Source: Enoplolaimus lenunculus (lineage: Eukaryota > Nematoda > Enoplea > Enoplida > Thoracostomopsidae). Taken from it: a DNA stretch of 64,000 nucleotides. Below are positions 52,378 to 63,585 of the stretch, piece by piece; position 1 is the stretch's first letter, and each line of letters begins with the position of its first letter. The notes beneath the pieces were generated by a model. The model did no database searches, was not told the DNA's origin, and was given only the letters and a program-made list of their open reading frames with translations. Position numbers and translations under genes: made by a program. The stretch is taken from contig JASANG010002312.1 of assembly GCA_030248215.1 (NCBI GenBank), forward strand, positions 1 through 64,000, written 5' to 3'.

Positions 52378-52782
52378 CCAGGGCGCGGCCGGATATCCGG
52401 TTACGGTTTAATAAACGGCAAAGCTGACATCCGTATTCAGCTCCGGTATAAACCTACGGGATATTTGCGGTTGTGGTTCCGAATAAATAAAGCTGTTTTT
52501 GACTAGTGGACCTGGAATTATTTGACATATTACTGGGTTTACCTTTTCGAGTAAGTAAAGTTGTTAAGTTAGAACTTCGAAGCTGCTTTGTGACCAAATT
52601 TGTGCGCGCAAGTTTCTGCTGCCAAAACTTACACGTGTGAATAGGGCTTAACTTTGCATTCAGTACACAAATAACGTATGCGTTTATATTTAAATGCTAT
52701 ATGCATCTAATATCCGGTTGCAGCAAAAAATCAATATTCGGCTCCGTTAAATTAATATCTGATCGAGTGGTCGCACATTGAT
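52378..52782. mobile_element. CCGGATATCCGG MITE (diverged ACCGGAATT family)
   Basis: CAGGGCGCGGCCGGATATCC on the left; CGAGTGGTCGCACATTG on the right. Just upstream of the first RRM exon found in gene B. Confidence 0.5.
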
Positions 52783-54860
52783 ATACGGAAACACCAACAT
52801 TCGAAATTGCATGATAGCTAGCAGCAGCAGCAGCAGTGCAATGAGATTCAAAAGAGTAAGTTATTCAAAAGACTAAGTTATTTATGTAACAAAGACAGTC
52901 AGGCGCATGTTTTGACGGATATGTTACGCGTACAGTATAAAACCTTACAGGAGTCAAAAGACAATTTTATTTTACTTGGTTCCAGTGAGGAGAGATGTGA
53001 TCCCTAAATAACGCCTTTCGTTTGAATTATGCCTAAGTCACACAAGTTTTTGTATTACATAAATGGTTGTAAAGAGTTAAGAAATTTTTACTCATTGATA
53101 ACGTTTATACCAACCAGACCTCTGAGCTATGCACTCTGTGGGGTATGAACACGCCTACATGCACATAGTACATACGTACGTATATTAGTGTTGCGCAAAT
53201 AGCGCCACAGACAAAATTTTCGAAGCGTACTAACGTCGGCTGCAATCAAAATCCAAAATCAGACTGAACAAAACAACTAGCTATAGTTCTGTCTAACTTC
53301 AGAACAATCATTCTGATTTAATTTCACAGTTTGTCTTCAGTAAAGGTTTAAATCGTCCAAATATAGAGCCTCTCCAACAAACGCAATATGCACCTAGTTT
53401 GCGAAAAAAACTAAATAAAGGTGTGCTCAAAAACAACCAAACTGAAATGCACGAATTCGTATAGTTTTTCAATCAATAACTTGGAAATAATAAAATATAC
53501 AAGATACCTCTTGCAGTTTTGTTAAATTAATCATACCACGTCTAGTTCAAAATGAATTTATTTTTAACATATACGTAAAGAAGTTTGCATTAATATAAAT
53601 TGTTCCATTAGTATAAATAGTCGTCACATCTCAATTGGTTAATAATTTTGAACAAAATTCTGTGTAATTTTATCCAAATCAAAATATCGATGTCAGACCT
53701 TTGCTGAAGTACTGTACAAACGTTTTTTACAAATATTTCATTAAGTAATTAAAAACAATTCTTAAATTTCATTTCATATTTTAGACAATGTAATTTCAAA
53801 TTAAATGTCAAAATTCGAAAACTGCTGCTCAGACACAATGTTTGTAGAATTATTTTGATATGTTATGTGTATTGTGTATATAATTTTACTGTTATAAACA
53901 AAATTGAGAACTATAAATCAAAATACTGATGTACCAAACCTATTCCGCTTATAATATATTACACACCCATATTATCATTATATATACGTACAAGTTTTTA
54001 AAATCCAACAACCGCGACGGAATAGAGCACACCATTATATACGCCTTTTAACTTCTAAGATTATCAAGTCAAGATTAAGGCAAACAAATGTATATCGTGT
54101 TACTATTACTTTCTAATTTTGTAATTATATACTCCATACCATGACGTCTCTTTTTATATTAGGTAAGTTAATACGTATCTCCGGGAGCTGTGCCAAGCAT
54201 ACGCAGTAGAAAAAACGACACCGGTGAAACCAACAATGGATTTTGGATCCTGCAGCTGCTAAATTGAATACGCGTCTAAATATAAAATGTTATAAAGTTC
54301 AGCATTTTGTAATAAAATATATAATTCATTAATTTTCGTGAGAAATTATTTAGTAACGTGTTAGCCACAGTGCACTGACATAAATGATTCATTTTAAGTG
54401 ATTCTAATGTTTCATATACACAATTATTGTTGGAATAAATAGTACCATCAAATTATGCGCTTTCAAAACCCGCTTGCATAGCGTGTAAGTTTAGAAAGTT
54501 TAAGACGTTGTAATAAAGCAGCTTCTTGAAAATGACAACAAACTCAAAACTCTTATATTAAGCCGGCTTTATACTACTAAGTGAAAATCTTACTTACTTC
54601 TTTTGACAAACGCAGTTATCACTATCAGGATGTCAACCGCTAAAGAAATCAAGCTTCTGATGCGTTCGGCAACGTGTAATGTGCTTGCCAACTGATTAAA
54701 CCTGCTTAATACTTCTGTGAATTTAACCGCAAAACTGATTAAATGTTCCGATTACAATCCAACAATAATACATGTAACCAATCAAACACACAGTACAATA
54801 CACATTTTGTGCAAAGTGCAAATTGTAGCTAAACTAAATTTACTAGCTACGTCAGACTTT
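52783..54860. other. Upstream of RRM gene B: AT-rich, no feature recognised
   Basis: The promoter and first exon of gene B should lie here. A GCAGCAGCAGCAGCAG run at about 52821-52836 and general AT-richness are seen. I found no convincing start-codon exon with a phase-0 donor and no repeat family member. Confidence 0.5.
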
Positions 54861-54879
54861 TAACTCACAGTAGTAGGTT

Positions 54880-55165
54880 TGTTGGTACTAACGGTCTGCC
54901 CGACCCCTGTTTGAAGTTTTGCCCATAGTTAATGACCACGCCGGGAATCGAACCTCGGCCCTCTTGCGCTCGAGCCAAGCATGCTGCCACTACACCACGC
55001 GGTCGCTGCAACAACTTCTTATACCGGTATATGTGCACAGGCATGGCAACATTTGCTTTACATACACTTACGTGCACATGTACCGACATCTTCTTATACC
55101 GGTATATGTGCACAGACATGGCAACATTTGCTTTACATACACTTACGTGCACATATACCGACAAG
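54880..55165 (-). repeat. tRNA-related repeat with locally duplicated flank
   Basis: Minus strand from about 55013 to 54940: GACCGCGTGGTGTAGTGG (A box), AGGTTCGATTCCCGGC (perfect B box) and GTGGTCA, whose ends pair (GACC with GGTC). The anticodon arm is not clean. Upstream, a 74-bp block with TATACCGGTATATGTGCACA and ACATACACTTACGTGCACAT occurs twice in tandem (55016-55165). A remnant lies at 44452-44600. Confidence 0.55.
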
Positions 55166-55462
55166 GATTATAACGTTATGTTGCATGCGCACGATGGACA
55201 AGCATGTCTCTATTATGCCCCAATTATCACCAAAGTCGTCCCTTGACCGTCCAACACCAACATACTGTTTACAGGACGCTGTTTTCAAATTGCGTATATT
55301 TATGCAATCCCGACTCACTAGGCTATAACACGCAAGCCATTTGCTATCGGTCCAACCAAAGACCAATGCAAAGATCAGACACGGAACGTTTTTCAGTAGG
55401 ACTGCAATAAACTTAGCTTTGACTAATTTTTTTCCTGGCTTAATATAGGCTTAGGCTTAGGC

Positions 55463-55675
55463 TTATGTCAGTCACGTCCGCACGCAAAAGAAAATCAATA
55501 GCTTGTCCGGCTTTATGTTTTATCAAAACTCTTTATTTCCCAATAGTATCACCGCCATACAGTGTTAGGCTTATGTCAGTCACGTCCGCACGCAAAAGAA
55601 AATCAATAGCTTGTCTGGCTTATGTTTTATCAAAACTCTTTATTTCCCAATAGTATCACCGCCATACAGTGTAGT
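55463..55675. repeat. Tandem duplication of a 107-bp block
   Basis: TTATGTCAGTCACGTCCGCA ... CACCGCCATACAGTGT is repeated twice almost identically (55463-55566 and 55570-55673). No gene is recognised; the MSVTSARKRKSIACPAL frame repeats because the DNA does. Confidence 0.85.
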
Positions 55676-55724
55676 GGACAAGATTTCTATATGATAGATA
55701 CACTAGGACCATTTTAGCGGCGAA

Positions 55725-56092
55725 ATTCTAATTATGGCGGGAAAATTCGAATTTTGGCGTGAGATCCATATTTTAGCGGGAAAATTCAAATTTTGGCGGG
55801 ACAATTTAAATTTTGGCGGAAAATTCAAATTTTGGGCGGAAAATTCAAAGTTTGGGCGGGAAATTCAAATTTTGACGGAAAATTCAAATTTTGGCGGAAA
55901 AATTTAAATTTTGGCGCAAAATTCAAATTTTGCGGGAAAACTTAAGTTCAGGCGGAATATTTAAATTTTAGCGGGAAATTCAAATTTTGGCGGGAACATT
56001 CAAATTTCAGCGGGAAAATTTATATTTTGGTGGGAAATTCAAGTTTTGGCGGGAAAATTCAAATTATTTAGTTAATTCTAATTTCAGCGCGC
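55725..56092. repeat. Tandem array of TTTGGCGGGAAA-like units
   Basis: About 19 units of 17-21 bp with consensus AAATTTTGGCGGGAAAATTC, single-base variants in most. The core TTTGGCGGGAAA is the textbook E2F-binding sequence; whether it works here is unknown. No similar array elsewhere in the window. Confidence 0.9.
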
Positions 56093-56878
56093 GAAAAAGC
56101 AAACTACCAAAGCACTTTGCTATTTTAGTTGCGTGTCCTAAAATTGACATGCAAAAAAACAACAAAATAACGCGGTAAATTAATAATCTTACTTAGCGCA
56201 TTCCGGCGACAATTTTAGATTGTAACGATGAAGTCCGACTGTTCGCGCAACTCTATATTCAATATTAACATAATGCGCAAACTGTATACAAAATGTCCAG
56301 TAATGCAATAAACTCTATGCGGACATTTCTTATTTAGACATAAAATGTCCGCACACAGTTTCACAATAACAGTATAGCTAGCCTTTTTAAAACAGTATAG
56401 GGGGACAACGGATGTGCCCAGTGCACGTATGGTAACGTGTGAGCGACATTACACTTTAGGCTTAGGAATATGTTTATAATACTGTTCCACTCCGCCCCTG
56501 TTCTTTACATTGGCCCGACCGCCCAACTGACGAACCTTTACGCGGTGCTGCTATAAAATAGCCCCTTGTAATAGCTTTACAATTGTACAGGGTCCAATGT
56601 TAGTAGTGAACGATTAATCTGGTTAACCGGATATAAAAGGCATGCAAAATTGGCCATTTATAATTGCTTTTAATGTTGCTATTATAATACGTGACACGTC
56701 GTTTTGAAATACGGCAAAGAGCTACAAAACTGTGCTGCGGTTTGCGATATCAACTGTGCCAACTGCTGAAAATATGTACTGCCAAGATTGTTACGTCTTG
56801 AAGATCTATCATTCCATTTGGTGCTATAGGCATTATTTAAGCGCTATATTCTGTTCACGAATACTATCACTTTTCATA

Positions 56879-57089
56879 CAGTGCAAAAATGGTGAGTCAA
56901 ATCACTCTCTCCAAAATAGTCTTTATTGGCCTACACCAATTGAGTCAAAATTCAACTCCACCAGAGTGACACATTCGACTCATTGAGTCGCACATTTGAC
57001 TCTGGTGAAGTAGCGTTTGATTCAGTTTGTGTAGTTCCGAAATGCCGATTTGGAAGAGAGTCAATTTGACTCTCCATTTTTTCAGTGTA
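56879..57089. mobile_element. GTGAGTCAA fold-back MITE, diverged
   Basis: CAGTGCAAAAATGGTGAGTC ... GACTCTCCATTTTTTCAGTG. Fourth copy of the family. Confidence 0.7.
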
Positions 57090-57285
57090 TAATGCAAGAG
57101 TGAACAGCTCGGCACCCGCGTATTTGCGGACCACTTCGATGTATCCACTTTTACTGTAGGGACAGTAGGAATAGTTTCGAAACCTTAACACATAAAATAC
57201 CTTTTACTTTCTTAAATTTTCAAGACATAAAGGTCAAGCATTTCAGACATAGCCCATCCAAGAAATTAGTGTGGGAAATGCTTAA

Positions 57286-57490
57286 CCCCTTCTCTCATCG
57301 TGTTTAACAATTGCAACACGTATACATGGTACTAAATCACTACAAAACGTGAGAGCCCCCTCGGGCTCGAGCGTCAAGCTCCTATAGCTGAGTGGTGACG
57401 GTATACGCCTCCCACTCCAGTCACTGAAGTTCGAATCCGAGCATAAAAGTAGGTCTCAGGGGAAATAGAAAATATTCATGTGAGAAAGGG
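57286..57490. mobile_element. piggyBac-like MITE containing tRNA-like promoter boxes
   Basis: TTAA (57282-57285) then CCCCTTCTCTCAT at the left; ATGTGAGAAAGGG then TTAA (57491-57494) at the right. A TTAA target duplication with CCC/GGG ends is the piggyBac signature. Inside, CTATAGCTGAGTGGTGACGG (A-box-like) is followed by GAAGTTCGAATCCGAGC (B-box). The second copy is at 59089-59351. Confidence 0.72.
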
Positions 57491-57865
57491 TTAAAAAATA
57501 AAATGTTTTATATTCAATTAATTTCTATTGCCAATTTATGACAATTTTTTCCAAGAAATAGGTTTTGTTAAGAAAATTTTTTTGATTTTTTTTAATCTAT
57601 GTAGTTTACCTAAAAACAAGTTGCTCCAAGAGAGCATTTATATAATCACATTTCGAAAATATATCGGGTTTAGCTCAGGCTCTCCCAAACCAAACTTTAC
57701 TTCATAGACGTGTGTTAGAATTAGGGTATTTGGTTGAGCATTAGCCTCCATTTTGGGGCCGGTTTCCGTGTCAAATTATTACTTGCAAGTACAGTTTTTT
57801 AATTTCCACATGTAATGGTTTTTTCGAAAAATACACTACAATTCAACCTACTTGCATCCATGCAA

Positions 57866-58115
57866 AAAACTGGGGCGGAACGTTTTTCTGTGGGACTGCA
57901 ATAGACTAAGATTAGCTTAGACAATTTTTTGCTTGGCTTAGTCTTTGTCTTAGCCTTACACTTAGGAATATGCTCATTCTGACGCTTAGGATTAGGCTTA
58001 GTCTTAGGCTTAGAAATACGCTGATTCTTACGCTTAGGCTTAGACTTTAGGATTAAGCTTTTAGGCTTTGGAATATGCTTATAATACTGTTCCGCCCCAG
58101 TTCTTTGCATTGGCC
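57866..58115. mobile_element. TTAGGC-bearing MITE, family 1
   Basis: TCCATGCAAAAAACTGGGGC-GGAACG and CGCCCCAGTTCTTTGCATTGG. Interior has four TTAGGC-like runs spaced by GAATATGCTCATTCTGACGC-like segments. Confidence 0.75.
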
Positions 58116-59088
58116 CTACTTGCTATAAAAGAAAACACCGCATCGTATCATATTCAAGCATTGCTATCCGTAAAAAAACAATTCTACGCCTGAATTGCGT
58201 TTGTTTTGTACATTTTGTTTTTTTATTTAGTAAACAAATCAAATTTGAATCGTGAAATGCTCTTAAAAGTGACTTTATTTATTAATATTATTATTTTCAG
58301 TTCTAAAAAAGTATGTTCTTTTTTCATAAGCCAATAAGAAAGCGGCAGTGAGAGCTGTTTTGGCTTGCAGATTTTATGAAATTTAAGCTTCACTACGTTT
58401 TCGCGAAAATAATTATCATCTGGTTACTGGTTCTTAGGTTAATTTGTTTGCAACCACATAATCGTGGACAGGTTTAAGGGGCGCAAAAGGACCGCAACCG
58501 CGTAAAAAATGGTTTGCTGGTTGATGTTTGGTTTCATACTGTGATGTATTTTTCAACCCGGGTCCATGTGACCAACGACCCCTTTATAGTATATGCCAGC
58601 CATATTCAAATGATTTATGTTCATTACTTTTTATGAATATACATTTAATAGCCTAAAGTCTGCCGTTATAGAATATATAGATAGCATAATGCTTTGAGTA
58701 AATGAGTTAAATTCAATAATAAATTATATTTTGTTTCAAGAAATATTTACGCAGTCTAAGATAGGAAAATTGACATTATTATCGAGTCTAGTTCGTAATT
58801 TTTGGTTGTGTCCCAGTATAGTCTGTAATTAGAAAGATTGACTCCTGACTCGTTAATCTCCGTCTCGAGTCACTCCAGTAAATGTTTTATATACATAGAA
58901 TTGTGTATGCGGGGTTCACGTTAAAACTGGGGCAGTCCGAAACATGTTTTGTCCCATGTTAATTCGACATCAACATAAATGTTATGATCTGAATAGCGGA
59001 GATGACGACGAAATGTAAAATGCCACATGTACTTATTGCAGTAAACATACAAACAGTGAATGTGACACATCAGGATAGCAGACTTTAA

Positions 59089-59351
59089 CCCTTTCACACA
59101 TGAATATTTTCTATCTCATCTGAGACCTACTTTTATGCTAGGATTCGAACTCCAATGACTGGAGTAGGAGGCGTTTATCATCACCACTCCGGTATTGGAG
59201 CTGGACGCTCGAGCCCGAGGTGGCTCTCACGTCTTTTGGTGATTTAGTACTATGTGTATGTGTTGCAATTGTTAAACACTACGCGATATATATTATTTAA
59301 CGTATATACACTGCGCTGAGTTGCCCATAGTCAACTCTATGTGAGAAGGGG
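59089..59351. mobile_element. piggyBac-like MITE, second copy (inverted)
   Basis: TTAA|CCCTTTCACACATG ... TATGTGAGAAGGGG|TTAA. Contains the inverse of the tRNA-like segment (GGATTCGAACTCC and CACCACTCCGG). Confidence 0.72.
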
Positions 59352-59379
59352 TTAATGTTTTAATGTAATATATTTCGAG

Positions 59380-59775
59380 CAGGGTGCAATCGGAATTTTG
59401 GTTCCGGTAGGAAAATCCGGTATTTTTCACTGTCCAGTTCCGGTAAAATAATCCGGTATTTTTCACCGGAATTTTACGGTATTTTCAGTATTGAAAATTT
59501 TTCTCATACGAAAATTTAAAAAAGTTGCATAAGTATTATTCTAACTTATTTTTTCTAAAATTGCCTGAGCGAGTATTGCCAAAATTTTCAGCCTGAGCCG
59601 TACTCTATAATGTATCATACGTTTCCAGCTACCGCTTTTGTTTTAGGATTTTGACATTCTCAATGGTGTGTACACCATTGAAACCGATAAAATAGTGTTA
59701 AAATGAATTCTTTGGTACCAAATATCTTTTTTCCGGTTCCGGTATTTTTTAACTTTCCAGATCCGAAATTGAGTG
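59380..59775. mobile_element. ACCGGAATT-family MITE, right end unclear
   Basis: CAGGGTGCAATCGGAATTTTGG then several CCGGTATTTTTCAC units; a candidate right end is GAGTGCACGTGTC. No target duplication recognised. Confidence 0.5.
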
Positions 59776-59799
59776 CACGTGTCCCCATAGATCTCCAGG

Positions 59800-59955
59800 C
59801 AGGCCCGTAACCAGCTCTCCTTGCTACGGATGGGGCTAAAAATTATTGAGAAATGGCAAGGTTTCCGTTCACTTCTACAAGCAAAGATGAAAATTTTCAA
59901 GGGGGGGGGGGGGGTGGCTGAGCCCTCTGGTCTTCCCTGGCTACCGTCCCGCCTA
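59800..59955. mobile_element. GGCCCGTAGCC MITE
   Basis: GCAGGCCCGTAACCAGCTCT ... GAAAATTTTCAAGGGGGG ... CCCTGGCTACCGTCCCGCC. Contains a G run of about 12. Confidence 0.6.
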
Positions 59956-60622
59956 CACACAACCTCATACCAGTTTGTAATGCTGAGCTATTTTGAACCT
60001 GTATATCAAAATTAATTAGGCCCTCCTATCACGCGGCAGCATTTAAAATATGCAATGTATTGTCGCAGTTGCTTGTATCTTTTAAGTTAAATTTCAAAAA
60101 TATGAGCTTGTTTGCGAAGCATCTAGTTATATCCGAACATTGAATTTTAAACTTCGAAACGAAACAAAATTGAATTGTATATACACTTTTAATGTTTTCC
60201 ACAACCATTTTCACTAGTGAAATAGATTACGGTTTGCAAAGCCTAAAGATATTAGCCTATAAAGCCTAAACACAAGCATACACTAAAAAATTAGTCTAAA
60301 GCTTAAGTTTACTGCATAGCAGTCGCACGGAATAAACGGTCCACGACTGAAATACACGGGGCGTAAATTTTGAATTTATAGTGTAGTTTTATATCCACTA
60401 TATTCAGACAAACTTTGACCTGAAGCGTCCTGCCTGACTTAAGAACAAAAACGTGAATAAGATTCGCTTATCGCCTTTTGCACCTAAATCAAAAATAAAG
60501 ACCAGGGTCAATACCAGTGCCTAGCTTTTTAGGCTCATGTGAGTCCAGGTGCATCAGACCGTCTGGTTTTTCGTTTGTTAGGTTTCGTTCATTGTACCAC
60601 CACTGTTTTGCCTCCAAGTTTC

Positions 60623-60816
60623 GGCCCACGCAAAGATTAGGTGCGGACCGTTTTTCTGCGGGACTGCAATAGAATACGCATAAATTTTAGATTTGCTCAG
60701 GCTTAAGCTTAGGCTTAAGCCTAACCTTAACCTTAGGCACAACCTCATTTTTACGCTTAGACGTAGGAATATGCTGATGCGATCGTTACGACCCTGTTCT
60801 ATACCTACATTGGCCC
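60623..60816. mobile_element. TTAGGC-bearing MITE, family 1
   Basis: GGCCCACGCAAAGATTAGGTGC and CGACCCTGTTCTATACCTACATTGGCCC; TTAGGC-like runs inside, GACTGCAATAGAATACGC near the left. Confidence 0.68.
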
Positions 60817-61109
60817 AAGTTTCTTACATATGATTCACATGTTACCAAACCTGAAACACCAGCCAAAATCTATGATTTTTGTTAGGTTTGAAAAGATTTT
60901 ATGCGAAAAGCGCGTTTAATTGTCTTGGAATTTTTATGGTTATTCGTTCGACCTGCAACCAAGCCAGCCAACAGGTGTTTTAAGAGGGCGCAGGGACACA
61001 CAGGAATTGTTCAAAGGCATAAAGATGAAGTTTTCATATCATAGAACACTTGGTAAAATACTGTCGATTGTCGATTTTCGTGACAGTAACCACCGTATTT
61101 AAACACTGC

Positions 61110-61277
61110 ATCAAGCTCGTAGCCAGCTCACCATGCTAGGTTGGGCTAAAATTTTTTCGGAGGGGCATTCAAGGGTTTTTAATGACTTGCAAGCAAGGTT
61201 GAAAATTTTCTAGGGGGAGCCAAAATTTTGCCAAGGGGGCTCAGTCCCCCCTGCCCCCCCTTGGCTGCGGGACCGCA
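61110..61277. mobile_element. GGCCCGTAGCC MITE
   Basis: AGCTCGTAGCCAGCTCACCA ... TTTTAATGACTTGCAAGCAA ... CAAGGGGGCTCAGTCCCCCC ... GGCTGCGGGACC. A further degraded copy follows at about 61700-61846. Confidence 0.65.
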
Positions 61278-62243
61278 CTGCAGTGATTTATACTGCATGC
61301 ACTGTACAAGTGAAAGGTGACTGCTAAATTCCAAGCCAACATATGGCACTTGTGCCAGGATTAGGACGGCGTTTCCGTTTCCGCTTTAGTAATTCCGGAA
61401 ATTCGGTTATTATTGTGCTCAAAATTTGTTCAAAGTCACGTATAAAAGCTAGCAACTATTCATTTGACAATAATGCAGCAATTGTTCGATCTGAATTGAA
61501 AGTTACGAAATTCATATTTTGGTACATATGCCGTGTCCCAAGAGAATGCATCGGCAATTGCTTGAATTTTTTGTCACATGTTGAAAAAATTCCACAGTTT
61601 TGTATAACATTATTTTGTAATAAACGTTTTAAGCTTTCATTTTGTAAGTAACGCTGAGTCAAAAACTTTTTGTTAGGACTGAGTCTTAACGTGTCATCAC
61701 AGGACCGTAGTCAGCTCGCCGTGCTAAAAGGGGGCTAAAATTTTTTTCAGGAGGTTTATCCTACGGTTTTCGACGACTTACAAACAAGGTTTAAAATTTT
61801 CTTGAGGGGCCTAATTCTTCACGGCTACGAGCCTGTGTCATCACCCCTGGTTACCATTTGGATGAGACTTCAAATTTTCAGCTTAGGTTTGGCAGTTGTT
61901 ATGCTAAAAGTGCCAATATATGCATTCTCTCTATCCATCTGTATATAATACCTGGGGTAAGGGCGTATATGTGAACGGCACCAAAATAATTTGAGCGACT
62001 ACCGCAGTGCCAATCTCTTGACCTTACGTATGATTCACAATCGTTGCTGAAATTTTAATCGAATTTATTTACCTGAACCGAATAGTTGAAAATAACCGAT
62101 TTCCCTACCGGTACCGGAATTCGGATTGCACCCTGCTCACGGCATTTGCGATGATTTTCACAGAAAGTTCAAAAATTTGTAAGGTTCGTCAAAATTTTTC
62201 ACCGGAGTTTTAGCCTTCCTTTGGCCCGTGTCCGGTGTTGTAT

Positions 62244-62701
62244 GAAAAACTGACCCCCCAAAAAATGACCCCTGGCATATTTTCACGAGGGTCCTATTTT
62301 CACAGTACTGTCGTGTGAAAAAAGTGATCCCCATTAAAACGATTCCCCCGGTCATTTTAACACAGCCAATATAGCAATGAAATATTGACCCCCTTGAAAA
62401 AATGACCCCCGTTTCAATTCAACCAAAGTTTGCAGCAGGAATGATTAGGAGCGGTTTACTAAATAAAAATGTTCTAATTATAGCGCCCTTTCTTTCAGTA
62501 GATACCCTCATTGAGATGTTGTCATTCAGTTGCAGGTGCGCAATGTTCACACTCCAAAACTGAGAACGGGGGTCATTTTTTCTTGCGACGCTGTGTAAAA
62601 ATGAGAGTCTCTTTGTAATGGGGGTCATTTTTTCAAAATCGGACCCCCGTGAAAATATGCCCGGGAGTCATTTTATTGGGGAGGGGGGTCATTTAGTCTC
62701 C
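62244..62701. mobile_element. GGGGGTCATTTTTTC fold-back element
   Basis: CTGACCCCCCAAAAAATGAC on the left and TTGGGGAGGGGGGTCATTTAG on the right. Inside, AATGACCCC and GGGGTCATT units recur on both sides of a central unique segment (about 62410-62560). No related copy elsewhere in the window. Confidence 0.6.
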
Positions 62702-63023
62702 TGTGCCACAGCTGAGAGGGAAGCTGGACATACAGGAGCAGAAACCCTATCCGTTTCAACAGCCTAAAATACACAGCCGTAAATGTAACTCACTTTGTGT
62801 GGTATTTTTCACAACGCTATTTTTATAACGTTTTCCGTACACACATATACACATATACACATATATACATAAATAAATACAAAAAATACACGTTAGCACG
62901 TAAATAAAGACATAAACATAACAACACATTTTTTATTTACCATCGGTTGACTTCAGAGACACTGTTTTCACGCGTATTTTTTGCTACGTTCAGCATTGTA
63001 TTTCAGTGGTTTTAGCAATTGGC

Positions 63024-63222
63024 AGTGTCGGAGCAGACAGGAGTGGCGACTCCCCCCAAACGTCAGGGTGGGGGCTGCCCAACCTTGCGAGTGAAGCGAA
63101 CGAGAAACCAGACGAATTTTAAAACATCGGCAGTTTTTGTTTCGACCGGTTAGGGTAGGGGTCCTTTTAGGGGTCGGGGTCCATCAAATGGGGGAATCGG
63201 AGGTGGCTGCTCCGGCCGTGGC
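63024..63222. mobile_element. GTCGGAGCAGAC MITE, second copy
   Basis: AGTGTCGGAGCAGACAGGAG ... GGTGGCTGCTCCGGCCGTGG, sharing inner TTTTAAAACATCGGCAGTTT and ACCGGTTAGGG blocks with 20168-20358. Confidence 0.6.
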
Positions 63223-63416
63223 AATTGGTGGCAATTCGTGTCGGCTTTTCGTTCTTTGAATCTGTGTGATTCGTTGGCGGACCCTGGAGGTTTCAACGTG
63301 AACGCATCTTTCCAGTAGAGATCAAACGACCTTAAGTGTACGTTAAGATTTCTGAAATTGCGGTTGGCTTCTAGCTCGCGAGCTTTAAGCATATTGAAAC
63401 AGGGAATCACCGAGAC

Positions 63417-63585
63417 AGACCCGTAGCCAAGGGGGAGCCAGGGGGGGGGCTCAGCCCCCCTGGAAAAATTTTGCCCCTCCCCTAGAAGATTTTCAACCTT
63501 GCCTGTAAGTCATTGAATACCTTTAAATGCCCCTCCTGAAAATTTTTTAGCCACCCTAGTAAGGTGGGTGATCTACGGGCGTGCA
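63417..63585. mobile_element. GGCCCGTAGCC MITE (inverted)
   Basis: ACAGACCCGTAGCCAAGGGGG ... GCTCAGCCCCCCTGG ... TTTTCAACCTTGCCTGTAAG ... ACTCAGTAAGG-like end with GATCTACGGGC. Inverse orientation to 61110-61277. Confidence 0.62.

Noticed and set aside
54919-55328. Overlapping plus-strand frames of 84-115 residues
   Set aside because: Three frames are open at once over a locally duplicated tRNA-related repeat; none has a domain or splice context.
58990-59360. Possible tRNA gene on the minus strand near 59150-59220
   Set aside because: It has A- and B-box-like motifs but no closed cloverleaf, and it lies inside a TTAA-flanked piggyBac-like MITE with a second copy at 57286.
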